Of a stretch of 64,000 nt of DNA, positions 6,904-13,902 are shown piece by piece (the stretch's first letter is position 1; every line of letters begins with the position of its first letter). Both the position numbers and the translations under genes were made by a program. The DNA comes from Acinetobacter sp. (lineage in GTDB: Bacteria; Pseudomonadota; Gammaproteobacteria; Pseudomonadales; Moraxellaceae). The notes under the pieces are model-generated. The model was not told the origin of the DNA and did no database searches. It was given only the letters and a program-made list of their open reading frames with translations. Location of the stretch: positions 1-64,000 of the forward strand of contig JASLHF010000027.1 in assembly GCA_030152275.1 (NCBI GenBank), given 5' to 3'.

Positions 6904-7947
6904 TTATTGATTAATAGCATTATTGAATGCTTCTTTAGCTTTTTCAGTCACATTGGTAATAATGAAATTACCTTCTGATGAAAGAACAATATTTCCTTGC
7001 TCGAAGTCTGCCAGATTAAAAGTTACATTAATAGTACCGGTTTTTACTGTAACCCTCATCCATCTACGGACTGTTGTGGTGTCAGGCTGGAAAGCATCAC
7101 TTATCTCAAAACTTTCTTCACGTATAAAGTCATAAAAACTATCTGGTTCATCTTGATTAAGAATTACTGATATTTCTTTTAGATAAACAACAGGTTCGCC
7201 ATTAACTGTTCTTTTATTAACTGCATCAATAAAATGTTGTTTTAAAACTTCCTTCTTTTCTTTTACTTCATCCTCTTCCCAGCATTGATCAGAAGCATAT
7301 GCTTTTAGAGCATCAAACACAGCATCAGTATAGGCTTTTGAATCCGTATAATTGACGCAATTAATTGAATCTTTGAAGTAATCAGACACATTAGCACTTG
7401 ACTTTTTAATAAATGAGACATAGGGCTGTTTATCTTTTTCCCACTTATTGAGATCAATTCGGGCACCTTCGTGAAGCTTATCTAAATCAATTGATAGGAA
7501 TTCTTCAAGATTTAAATTTGCTCTATCAAAAGTAATAGCTTTCTTTTCTTTAATCATTGAGATCATTAAATATGTGTTGTGATCTTCTACGTATTCTATT
7601 AAAACAATCAGACCACCAGTAGCCCACTTCAGCTGTTGACCTTCACCAAGGGAATCCATCAGTCTTGCAACAAGTAGCTTTGATAGTTTTATAAAGTCTA
7701 TTTTACCATCACGATATTCTTGCAACTGCAGTTGAAATATAGAATTTTCTGATTTATCAATACATCCGTAGCCACTAATAGAATTTGTATATTTTTTTCT
7801 GAGACCAGTTGAGAAAGTTATAGAAGCGGGTTTATCCAATGGAAACTCTAGATCTGAATCTAAAATCAGTTTTGGAAGCAAATCACCTGGATCCTGCTTG
7901 TCATTTTTCTTATCAATTTCATGAATAATAAAATGCGTTAATTTCAT
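6904..7947 (-). CDS. NA37/NdpA-type nucleoid-associated protein
   Basis: 347 aa. The start MKLTHFIIHEIDK and the later ITFDRANLNLEEFLSIDLDKLHEGARIDLNKW block match the YejK/NdpA (NA37) family, whose members bind nucleoid DNA. The middle LNKWEKDKQPYVSFIKKSS resembles the family core that precedes the C-terminal domain; housekeeping NdpA is of similar length. Here the gene lies 61 bp after the repressor in a prophage and is paired with a membrane protein, which differs from the chromosomal single-gene setting. A role in sensing invading DNA or in exclusion is plausible but unproven. Confidence 0.75.
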   Translation of the reverse strand: MKLTHFIIHEIDKKNDKQDPGDLLPKLILDSDLEFPLDKPASITFSTGLRKKYTNSISGYGCIDKSENSIFQLQLQEYRDGKIDFIKLSKLLVARLMDSLGEGQQLKWATGGLIVLIEYVEDHNTYLMISMIKEKKAITFDRANLNLEEFLSIDLDKLHEGARIDLNKWEKDKQPYVSFIKKSSANVSDYFKDSINCVNYTDSKAYTDAVFDALKAYASDQCWEEDEVKEKKEVLKQHFIDAVNKRTVNGEPVVYLKEISVILNQDEPDSFYDFIREESFEISDAFQPDTTTVRRWMRVTVKTGTINVTFNLADFEQGNIVLSSEGNFIITNVTEKAKEAFNNAINQ

Positions 7948-8008
7948 AATAGCCCCATATTATAAATATTTAAAAATAACTAGTTACAAGCTTGAGAATT
8001 AAGAATAC

Positions 8009-8671
8009 TCAAACATCCCTATATAACCCAACAACCTTACCAACTAACTTACAACCATCCTCTAAAGCAATGGTTTTCTCTGGCCAGTCTGGGTTTAAAG
8101 GCTGCAAATACATATTCCCACTTTCAACAATAAGCTTCTTAAACGTTGCTTCACTATCGCCTTGGCAGGAAACAATAACTAAATCACCTGTTCTTAAATC
8201 TGTTATTTGAAAGTCAGGATTTACATAAATCTTATCGCCAGGCCGAAAGTCGGGGAGCATTGACTCTCCAACCACTTCTAAACCGTAGCCATTCTTTCCA
8301 CATTTAGGGTTAGGTGGCAGCCATTCCTCAAACTGCGTACCTGCAGGCACAGAATCTACAGTTGTCCATGAGCCAGCTTGAACCCAAGAGATAACTGGTA
8401 TTAATTTTCCAATTAAAGGGATTGGTTCAGACACATTATTATCGATTGTTTGTGTGCCTTCTTGTGGGAGATCCAACCAACCGTGTGGCTTATTGAAAGC
8501 TTCTTCGATTTCGCGAGCTACTTTATTACCAATACCCTTGATTGGATTCGTACCTGCGAACTGGCTAGTTTGAGATTGTCCTTTACCAATTTTGTCAGCA
8601 AAACTGGATACACCACCAACCTGATCAACAAGTAGACGAGTGTTTTTGTATCTAATTGATTTGCTGTCCAT
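8009..8671 (-). CDS. cI: CI/LexA-type phage repressor with S24 autocleavage domain
   Basis: 220 aa from ATG 8671 (MDSKSIRYKNTRLLVDQ), preceded by AGGAAA; a longer frame to 8740 would run through the operators and is rejected. The N-terminal HTH (about residues 10-60: VDQVGGVSSFADKIGKGQSQ) binds operator DNA. The C-terminal S24 domain has Ser in GESM and Lys in ATFKKL, and the likely self-cleavage site is Ala-Gly in WVQAGSW. RecA-stimulated cleavage would make the prophage SOS-inducible. It is divergent from the cro-like gene, with two or three operators between. Confidence 0.93.
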   Translation of the reverse strand: MDSKSIRYKNTRLLVDQVGGVSSFADKIGKGQSQTSQFAGTNPIKGIGNKVAREIEEAFNKPHGWLDLPQEGTQTIDNNVSEPIPLIGKLIPVISWVQAGSWTTVDSVPAGTQFEEWLPPNPKCGKNGYGLEVVGESMLPDFRPGDKIYVNPDFQITDLRTGDLVIVSCQGDSEATFKKLIVESGNMYLQPLNPDWPEKTIALEDGCKLVGKVVGLYRDV

Positions 8672-8688
8672 AATTTTCCTAATTTTGT

Positions 8689-8702
8689 TGTGACACGTCA
8701 CA
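8689..8702. promoter_or_regulatory. Palindrome TGTGACACGTCACA in the repressor leader
   Basis: A perfect 14-bp inverted repeat between the repressor start and its presumed promoter (-10 ATTGTA on the plus strand at 8710-8715, i.e. TACAAT leftward). It differs from the TTACCT/AGGTAA operators, so it may bind another regulator. It could also form a hairpin in the repressor mRNA. Confidence 0.45.
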
Positions 8703-8721
8703 TTTGCTAATTGTAGTTTTA

Positions 8722-8736
8722 TCACCCAAAAGGTAA
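8722..8736. promoter_or_regulatory. Degenerate repressor operator
   Basis: TCACCCAAAAGGTAA keeps one perfect half (AGGTAA) and the AAA centre of the operator at 8761-8775. Its centre is 39 bp away, on the same helix face at ~10.5 bp per turn within less than half a turn. It probably tunes the repressor's own promoter. Confidence 0.55.
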
Positions 8737-8749
8737 ACAAGAAAAAAGG

Positions 8750-8778
8750 TTGTATTTACATTACCTAAAAGGTAATAT
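8750..8778 (+). promoter_or_regulatory. Rightward early promoter pR with repressor operator
   Basis: TTGTAT (8750-8755), 17-bp spacer, TAATAT (8773-8778). The spacer contains TTACCTAAAAGGTAA (8761-8775), identical to the pL operator at 4526-4540. Transcription enters the cro-like gene at 8805. Confidence 0.78.
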
Positions 8779-8804
8779 TGGGATTGATACTAGGGGATCA
8801 ATCT

Positions 8805-9059
8805 ATGAACTTTAGAGACTTTATTCTTAATCAAAGCCCAAAAGATTTAGAAAAATACGCAAAAGATGCAGGAACTACAGTTGGTTATATAAAGACTCAC
8901 TTGCTCTATAACTACAAAGAACCGCGGAAAACATTACGTAAGGCCTTGGCACTAGCAAGTAATGGCCAAGTTTCTGAAACAGAAATTCTTCAACATTTTG
9001 GGTTATTTCCTATTCAATGTGATAACAACCAAAATGGTAATAACTCAGCCCTCCAATAA
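8805..9059 (+). CDS. Cro-like transcriptional regulator
   Basis: 84 aa from ATG 8805 (MNFRDFILNQSPKDLEKYAKDAG), preceded by AGGGGA; the TTG at 8778 overlaps the -10 box and is rejected. The segment LEKYAKDAGTTVGYIKTHL reads as a helix-turn-helix in which an antitoxin/Cro-type protein skips a residue of the classical pattern. As first gene after pR and divergent from the repressor it should act as Cro, shutting down repressor synthesis. Confidence 0.7.
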   Translation: MNFRDFILNQSPKDLEKYAKDAGTTVGYIKTHLLYNYKEPRKTLRKALALASNGQVSETEILQHFGLFPIQCDNNQNGNNSALQ

Positions 9060-9080
9060 ACACGTTCAAAGGAAACCGAT

Positions 9081-9503
9081 ATGAACATATTGGACGCTGC
9101 TTACAACACAGTTCACGACTACCCAGGTGGAGCGAATGCATTAGCGCCACGAATGGGCATCAAAAGCCCAGCGGTACTGAACAGTAAGGTGAATCCCAAT
9201 ACGGAAACACACCACATCACCTTGCTTGAGGCTTCAAAACTTATGGAGCTGACAGGGGATTACCGAATTCTGCAAAGACTGAATGCTCAACACGGAAAAG
9301 TGGCCATTAACTTGCCCAATATCCCCGAATGTCGAGATACAGCACTGACGGACTTAGTTCTGAGTTTTGGAATGGGTGGTGGAGATATCTACACGCTGTT
9401 CAAAGAAATGATGGCAGATGGCCGAATTACGCGTGGCGAAGCAATTGATATGTCGAAAGTCATTCACATGCTGCACGAAATCTTGGCAGAGCTAGAAATG
9501 TAA
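9081..9503 (+). CDS. CII-family lysogeny regulator
   Basis: 140 aa. LDAAYNTVHDYPGGANALAPRMGIKSPAVLNSKV and THHITLLEASKLMELTGDYRIL are the signature of the phage CII (CP76) family found after cro in many proteobacterial phages. The rest is an oligomerisation tail. Start ATG 9081 with AAAGGAAA upstream. It would activate the lysogenic promoters. A terminator follows at once, so the next genes need readthrough or another promoter. Confidence 0.85.
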   Translation: MNILDAAYNTVHDYPGGANALAPRMGIKSPAVLNSKVNPNTETHHITLLEASKLMELTGDYRILQRLNAQHGKVAINLPNIPECRDTALTDLVLSFGMGGGDIYTLFKEMMADGRITRGEAIDMSKVIHMLHEILAELEM

Positions 9504-9529
9504 ATAAACAAATGTGTCGAGCAATAAAA

Positions 9530-9557
9530 AAGCCCGATCTCTCCTTCGGGCTTTTTA
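9530..9557 (+). terminator. Rho-independent terminator (tR1-like)
   Basis: AAGCCCGA and TCGGGCTT with an 8-nt loop, then TTTTT. Its position between cII-like and replication genes corresponds to lambda tR1. Confidence 0.88.
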
Positions 9558-9587
9558 GACAATTTACTGAATATAGGTTCAATAAAT

Positions 9588-9947
9588 ATGACAACGAATG
9601 TAACACAGCAAAAATATTCCAACAACGAACCGGCTAGCTACAGTCACAAAACGACACAAGAACTTAAAAATAGTGTTGAAAAACGTGAATTTGAACTTGG
9701 TCTAGCACCTGATGATGCCTATGTAAAAGCACCTGCAGAATTCATTGAAGGTGATGTTGTGGTATTCCGCCAAGAGCATAAACCAGGCCACTTAATGACA
9801 GTACACAAAGTACAAAGCGGCGGTGTCTTACTGGATGGCAATCATAACTTTGCACTCAATCATCTCGTGCGTACTGCAACGGTGACAGAAGTATTGGCCA
9901 AACGTCGTTTAACTGAGGCTGAACAAGCATTAGCGGAGGTTCCATGA
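9588..9947 (+). CDS. Hypothetical early protein, 119 aa
   Basis: Polar N-terminus (MTTNVTQQKYSNNEPASYS) then a small beta-rich domain (FIEGDVVVFRQEHKPGHLMTVHKVQSGGVLLDG). The stop overlaps the next ATG (ATGA). It opens the replication operon. No named family. Confidence 0.6.
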   Translation: MTTNVTQQKYSNNEPASYSHKTTQELKNSVEKREFELGLAPDDAYVKAPAEFIEGDVVVFRQEHKPGHLMTVHKVQSGGVLLDGNHNFALNHLVRTATVTEVLAKRRLTEAEQALAEVP

Positions 9948-10252
9948 TCTCCAACAAGGCAATGAAAAAGCAGCCTGAGCATAAACACCTGCAGGGTGTG
10001 CAAAGTTGGTATGACCCAGCACTACGCACCCTAAACGGGCTAATTGATATCCGTAAGGCCAATTTACGCAAGATTAATCGTGATGAGGCCAATGCTGCAG
10101 TAACACGGGATGAGTTTATTGAAATGCTCACAAACGAGCATCGGATCTCGGCCTGGTATGCCGGTGAAATTATCTCGAGTCTATTAAGAGCCAACATGAT
10201 TTTGATGTTTGGTCGTTTTATACAAATTAATGAAGGGGTGAACTCAAAATGA
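9944..10252 (+). CDS. Hypothetical early protein, 102 aa
   Basis: Middle segment DEANAAVTRDEFIEMLTNEHRISAWYAGEIISSLLRANMI looks like a winged-helix or helical DNA-binding unit. Overlaps its neighbours by 4 bp at both ends, so it is translated together with the O-like gene that follows. No named family. Confidence 0.6.
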   Translation: MISNKAMKKQPEHKHLQGVQSWYDPALRTLNGLIDIRKANLRKINRDEANAAVTRDEFIEMLTNEHRISAWYAGEIISSLLRANMILMFGRFIQINEGVNSK

Positions 10253-11136
10253 GCCAATTTACGCCCAATAGCTTTCAAGTGCCAAACGCATTTGTAGACG
10301 AAGTCCTTAACCAAATCTCGGATGCTGCATGCAAGATCTATCTTGTTGTATGCCGTAAAACGCGTGGCTGGAACAAAGTGATGGATTCGATATCACTTAG
10401 CCAATTAGAAGAAATTACGGGTAAGAGTCGTCCAACAGTGATCAAGGCTAAAAATGAGTTGATACAGGTTGGTTTGTTGGTAGAAATGCCGAGCACCATT
10501 TATGGAAATACATTCAAACTCGGTGACGAAACTAGTGTTGGTTGGACTGTAAAATTCCCTAGTAAAAAATTTTTACTAGGTGAAAAAGCAGCAGTTGCTA
10601 GTAAAGATTCTTTACCACTGCTAGTAAAAAAATTTTACCCCGCTAGTAAAGAATTTTTACCATTGCTAGTAAAAAAATTTTACACACAAAAAACACTATC
10701 AAAAGACACTAATCAAATTAAAAAAATAAATAAAAAAAGTGCGCGTGTTTCGGAGCAACCTTTGGCTGAAAAACCAAAAGCTGAAACTCAAAACACGTTC
10801 GATGCGAAATCATGTGAATTACCAAGATCCGTAAATCCAGATTTATGGAATCAGTTCGTGGATATGCGAACAGCTGCTAAAAAACCACTGACTGAAAACG
10901 CAGTAAAACTCATTTTGAAAAAACTTGAGTCATACGGTGTCTTTGCAGACCAATCTCTAGAGAACTCGATCATTGGAAATTACCAAGGCGTTTTCCCTCC
11001 AAAACAGCAGAATTTGCAAAACAACCAAAATGGATTTCATGAGCCAAGCTATTTCGACCAAGCATTTGATCAACAAAGTGGATCGAGCATCATCGATGTA
11101 ACACCAGATGATTACGCATTGGTGGGAGGATATTGA
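10249..11136 (+). CDS. Replication initiator, lambda O type
   Basis: 295 aa. The N-terminal domain (FTPNSFQVPNAFVDEVLNQI to LVEMPSTIYGNTFKLG, about residues 4-95) is the phage_rep_O winged helix that binds origin iterons. The DNA encoding residues ~104-146 contains five palindromic repeats, followed by an AT-rich stretch (about 10689-10740). The C-terminal region (~190-250, LWNQFVDMRTAAKKPLTENAV) should contact the P-like helicase loader. Start overlaps the previous stop; the next gene starts 2 bp after its stop. Confidence 0.88.
   Translation: MSQFTPNSFQVPNAFVDEVLNQISDAACKIYLVVCRKTRGWNKVMDSISLSQLEEITGKSRPTVIKAKNELIQVGLLVEMPSTIYGNTFKLGDETSVGWTVKFPSKKFLLGEKAAVASKDSLPLLVKKFYPASKEFLPLLVKKFYTQKTLSKDTNQIKKINKKSARVSEQPLAEKPKAETQNTFDAKSCELPRSVNPDLWNQFVDMRTAAKKPLTENAVKLILKKLESYGVFADQSLENSIIGNYQGVFPPKQQNLQNNQNGFHEPSYFDQAFDQQSGSSIIDVTPDDYALVGGY
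10558..10685. other. Putative phage replication origin (five iterons inside the O-like gene)
   Basis: Five imperfect palindromes of the form CTAGTAAA-N5/6-TTTAC: 10558-10580, 10597-10617, 10620-10640, 10642-10662 and 10665-10685. The last four are spaced 22-23 bp, about two helix turns. The first is a near-perfect 23-bp palindrome. An A/T-run-rich segment follows as an unwinding element. This matches the lambda ori layout of O-binding iterons inside the O gene. Confidence 0.78.
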
Positions 11137-11137
11137 G

Positions 11138-11908
11138 ATGAATCACTTGGTTTGTCGTGACGACGTACATGAGTTGATTGCAACTTTGCGAACACTCTAT
11201 GCATCACAGTTCAATAAAAACTTCCCAGCAGAGGGTAAGAACTCAATCCCAATGCAAGTTGTTGAAGACCGAGTTGCTAAGGCCATGATTGGGGTGACTG
11301 TGGAGCAGTTTCAACGTGGTTTGCTCTTGTTGAGTACCAGTGGAAATAAATACATGCCTAGCTTTGCTGACTTCCGAACCATGTGTATTGGCGAAGATTG
11401 GTGGAATGCTCAAAAGGCTTGGATCAAAGCATGTGAGTACACAAAAATTACGAAGCCTAAGCCGGTCACTTTAGCAGATGGTAGTTCTCAATACCGAGAC
11501 ATTACGACCTTGGCCAAGTTCGCATTAGATCAAGTCATGCTGCTCATCAATGACGGTGAAATGTACCGAGCTAAAGAAGAATTCATTCGCTTGTATGAGG
11601 CCTATGTGTTGGAAGCTCAGATTAAGGGAAGGGTACAGGAGTGGTACCAAGAACGCCCAAGTTTGGCCTGGAGTGAATCAGAGAAAAAGCATGTACCGGT
11701 TGCAAACGATGAAGCTCAAAAGCAGTTGGCTAACTTGAAAGCAAAAATGAATATTCGAAACCGACATGTGCCTAAACCGCAAAAATTGAAAGCAAATAAA
11801 GCAAAAGCTGTTGTTCAAAATGAATGGCCAGACCCATTTGAAAACCCAAATGAATACCAGTCAATGATGGCAAATGGCTTTAACTATGTATTGGGAGATG
11901 GTGTGTGA
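11138..11908 (+). CDS. Replication protein P-like (helicase loader candidate)
   Basis: 256 aa from ATG 11138 (MNHLVCRDDVHELIATLRTLY), with GGGAGGA 8 nt upstream; an upstream ATG at 11108 overlaps the O-like gene and is rejected. FNKNFPAEGKN, VAKAMIGVTVEQFQRGLLLL and KYMPSFADFRTMCIG resemble the N-terminal half of lambda-type P and related loader proteins. The C-terminal half is Lys/Gln-rich with NEWPDPFENPNEY. Position directly after an O-like gene is the strongest support. Confidence 0.6.
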   Translation: MNHLVCRDDVHELIATLRTLYASQFNKNFPAEGKNSIPMQVVEDRVAKAMIGVTVEQFQRGLLLLSTSGNKYMPSFADFRTMCIGEDWWNAQKAWIKACEYTKITKPKPVTLADGSSQYRDITTLAKFALDQVMLLINDGEMYRAKEEFIRLYEAYVLEAQIKGRVQEWYQERPSLAWSESEKKHVPVANDEAQKQLANLKAKMNIRNRHVPKPQKLKANKAKAVVQNEWPDPFENPNEYQSMMANGFNYVLGDGV

Positions 11909-12774
11909 AAGATCAGCATGACAACCTCACAATTGATTGGATTAAACAAAATAAAAATAAAGGTGGTTTAAATGAGTTGGCTCTTTTCGCAGGCGCTGGT
12001 GGCGGAATACTCGGATCGCATCTCTTGGGGTGGAACACAATTTGCGCAGTTGAACGTGATGCCTACGCAGCACAAGTTTTGGCGCAACGACAAAATGATG
12101 GAATTCTCCCGCCTTTCCCAATTTGGTCTGACGTGTGCAGTTTTGACGGAAAGCCATGGAGAGGAATTATTGACGTTATATCTAGCGGATTTCCATGCCA
12201 GGACATCAGTTCAGCAGGTAAAGGAGCTGGAATTGATGGAGCAAGATCAGGGATGTGGGCCGAGATGGCTCGAATTATTGGTGAAGTACGACCGAAATTC
12301 GTATTCGTGGAAAACTCACCAATGCTTGTTTCAAGAGGACTTACCCGAGTCATCGGTGATCTTGCCCAAATGGGGTATAACGCACAATGGGCACGTTTTT
12401 CAGCATCCAACTTTGGAGCGCCCCATCAACGTGACCGAATCTGGATTATTGCCAACACCAGTGGCATCAGATTGGAAGAGAAATGGATCACCAGCGGATT
12501 ACGCACGAAAGTCACCGACTCTAGGAGCGATTGTTCAAATGTATCCAACCCCCAAAGCTTCAGATGGAAACAAGCGCGGACAGGTAAGCAGTCATCATCA
12601 AAACGGATTAGCGGGAGCAGTCAAGAGTGGACACGGTGGTGGTGTGTTGAACCCGAATTGGGTCGAGTGGCTGATGGGGTGGCCAATCGGGTGGACAGAC
12701 TTAAAGCCATTGGGAATGGACAAGTTTCATACGTGGCTAAGAGCGCATTCGAATACTTGAGGAATGATCAATGA
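11905..12774 (+). CDS. C5-cytosine DNA methyltransferase
   Basis: 289 aa. Methyltransferase motifs in order: I LFAGAGGGILG (SAM binding, ~residues 27-37), IV GFPCQDIS with the catalytic Cys (~95), VI VENSPML, VIII QRDRIWIIA (~175-183), and a C-terminal X-like RVADGVANRVDRLKAIGNGQV (positions ~251-271, shown in part). The segment between VIII and X, where the target-recognition domain should lie, is short and low-complexity (about residues 188-245). It probably protects phage DNA from host restriction. A 262-aa frame with its own features is fully nested in another frame (11972-12760). Specificity unknown. Confidence 0.88.
   Translation: MKDQHDNLTIDWIKQNKNKGGLNELALFAGAGGGILGSHLLGWNTICAVERDAYAAQVLAQRQNDGILPPFPIWSDVCSFDGKPWRGIIDVISSGFPCQDISSAGKGAGIDGARSGMWAEMARIIGEVRPKFVFVENSPMLVSRGLTRVIGDLAQMGYNAQWARFSASNFGAPHQRDRIWIIANTSGIRLEEKWITSGLRTKVTDSRSDCSNVSNPQSFRWKQARTGKQSSSKRISGSSQEWTRWWCVEPELGRVADGVANRVDRLKAIGNGQVSYVAKSAFEYLRNDQ
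11972..12760 (+). CDS. Overprinted ORF inside the methyltransferase gene
   Basis: 262 aa in the +1 frame relative to the methyltransferase. It has its own ATG (11972) with AAAGGTGG 5-6 nt upstream. From memory, its motifs match a phage protein family often annotated next to Dcm genes: MSWLFSQALVAEYS, YLADFHARTS, LLPTPVASDWKRNG and LNPNWVEWLMGWPIGWTDL. The last motif is encoded by the same bases as methyltransferase motif X. Long open frame, own ribosome site and family-like motifs argue that both frames are translated. Function unknown. Confidence 0.55.
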   Translation: MSWLFSQALVAEYSDRISWGGTQFAQLNVMPTQHKFWRNDKMMEFSRLSQFGLTCAVLTESHGEELLTLYLADFHARTSVQQVKELELMEQDQGCGPRWLELLVKYDRNSYSWKTHQCLFQEDLPESSVILPKWGITHNGHVFQHPTLERPINVTESGLLPTPVASDWKRNGSPADYARKSPTLGAIVQMYPTPKASDGNKRGQVSSHHQNGLAGAVKSGHGGGVLNPNWVEWLMGWPIGWTDLKPLGMDKFHTWLRAHSNT

Positions 12775-13013
12775 ATACTTCATACGTTAAAAAATTTGAA
12801 GAGATTAAAAACGTACTTGTTTACGTCGCATTTTCCACTGCTGAAGTGACTGCTTTAGAGCTTGAGGAAAACGTGACTGATTGGGGACGCTGCCAATTAA
12901 ATTTACACCTTAAGAAACTTGTAGAGGCTGGTTATCTGCAGAGTAATGGCAAGCAAGCGGAACGTGCTTATACCGCTACTGATAAAACAAAGCAGTTATT
13001 TGGAGTGAAGTAG
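12771..13013 (+). CDS. Small winged-helix protein
   Basis: 80 aa. FSTAEVTALELEENVTDWGRCQLNLHLKKLVEAGYLQS followed by RAYTATDKTKQL is a MarR/ArsR-like winged helix lacking a dimerisation tail. ATG overlaps the methyltransferase stop (ATGA), and the gene is coupled to the nuclease gene by a 1-bp overlap. A DNA-binding accessory or regulator of the late-early operon is likely. Confidence 0.65.
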   Translation: MNTSYVKKFEEIKNVLVYVAFSTAEVTALELEENVTDWGRCQLNLHLKKLVEAGYLQSNGKQAERAYTATDKTKQLFGVK

Positions 13014-13423
13014 TGACCAGCTACTCAATTGCTGAATACAAACGAATGATTGGGGCTCCGAAAACTAAACGAAGCTCCAAAAGACCTAAGGTTAAAAGCC
13101 AAAAGGGACCAAATGAGTTCGAAGTCAAATTAGCACTCGAACTTAAAGCTTTAAAGATTGAATTTGAGCAAGAGTTTCACTTTCAGCCAGGCCGTAAATG
13201 GAGGGCTGATTTCCACCTAAAGGGAAGAATGATTCTGATTGAAGTTGAGGGTGGTATCTGGACGAATGGTAGGCACACAAGGGGTAAGGGTTATATAGGC
13301 GACATGGAGAAATACAACGCGGCAACCATGTTGGGTTATCAAGTAATACGGTTTAGTACAGAGCAAGTGAAGTCAGGTTTAGCAATTCAGCAGATTGAGA
13401 AGATGGTAGGGGATTTAGGATGA
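13013..13423 (+). CDS. Vsr/DUF559-like PD-(D/E)XK nuclease
   Basis: 136 aa, GTG start at 13013 overlapping the previous stop. The core LKIEFEQEFHFQPGRKWRADFHL, RMILIEVEGG and NAATMLGYQVIRF follows the Vsr/DUF559 fold: acidic Asp in ADF, the ExE pair in EVEGG and the GY-VIRF strand. It lies between replication genes and the Q-like gene, where lambdoid phages carry junction resolvases and recombination nucleases. A diverged paralogue is at 16696-17094. Substrate unknown. Confidence 0.7.
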   Translation: MTSYSIAEYKRMIGAPKTKRSSKRPKVKSQKGPNEFEVKLALELKALKIEFEQEFHFQPGRKWRADFHLKGRMILIEVEGGIWTNGRHTRGKGYIGDMEKYNAATMLGYQVIRFSTEQVKSGLAIQQIEKMVGDLG

Positions 13424-13860
13424 GTGCAGCGGCAAAGTTAGAAGTAATGGATTGGTCTAAATACACCGCCGAAGAATGGTTTAAACAATATGGTGCTTAT
13501 ATTCAGACCTGCAGAATGAAATCGGGAAATGCACCAGATACGCTAGGGGTAAACCAAATCTATTGGCTTATTTGTGAGAACAATAAAGGGGTGGCACCGA
13601 GAAAAAATCAATTAATTTGTACCATCTCTGATTTTGAAGCTGAAGAGGTTCGCAAAATGATAATTGATCTGAAGTACTCACCAAGGATATGCGATTCAGC
13701 AAAAGTAGCGGTTAATCTGTTTATTGAAAAGAATGTACGCGGGATGTCGCTTCGGCAAATGGAGCATCAATTTAAATTGGGCAGAACTGCTTTAGATAGC
13801 ATGATTTTTGCCGGAAAATACTTCTTGAATGGTCATGACAAGAGATTAAGAATTATTTGA
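13420..13860 (+). CDS. Q-like late antiterminator
   Basis: 146 aa. KYTAEEWFKQYGAYIQTC and VNQIYWLI at the N-terminus and a C-terminal helix-turn-helix (MSLRQMEHQFKLGRTALDSMI) fit the phage antitermination Q group. Stronger support is position: it is the last early gene and is followed by a promoter and, about 185 bp on, by a terminator, as lambda Q precedes pR'-tR'. It overlaps the nuclease gene by 4 bp. Family assignment by sequence alone is moderate. Confidence 0.6.
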   Translation: MSAAAKLEVMDWSKYTAEEWFKQYGAYIQTCRMKSGNAPDTLGVNQIYWLICENNKGVAPRKNQLICTISDFEAEEVRKMIIDLKYSPRICDSAKVAVNLFIEKNVRGMSLRQMEHQFKLGRTALDSMIFAGKYFLNGHDKRLRII

Positions 13861-13896
13861 CTGTCCGGACAGGATATGGCATATTTTTGTTATAGT
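13861..13896 (+). promoter_or_regulatory. Late promoter pR'-like with palindrome
   Basis: -10 TATAGT at 13891-13896 with a weak -35 (CGGACA, 13866-13871). The perfect palindrome CTGTCCGGACAG (13861-13872) overlaps the -35 and could be the Q-binding element. A second TATAGTGT -10 occurs before the candidate RNA at 15525. Confidence 0.5.
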
Positions 13897-13902
13897 GTCC
13901 TA

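Noticed and set aside
8672..8740. N-terminal extension of the repressor to 8740
   Set aside because: It would translate the operator and promoter region; ATG 8671 has a good ribosome site and gives the usual length.
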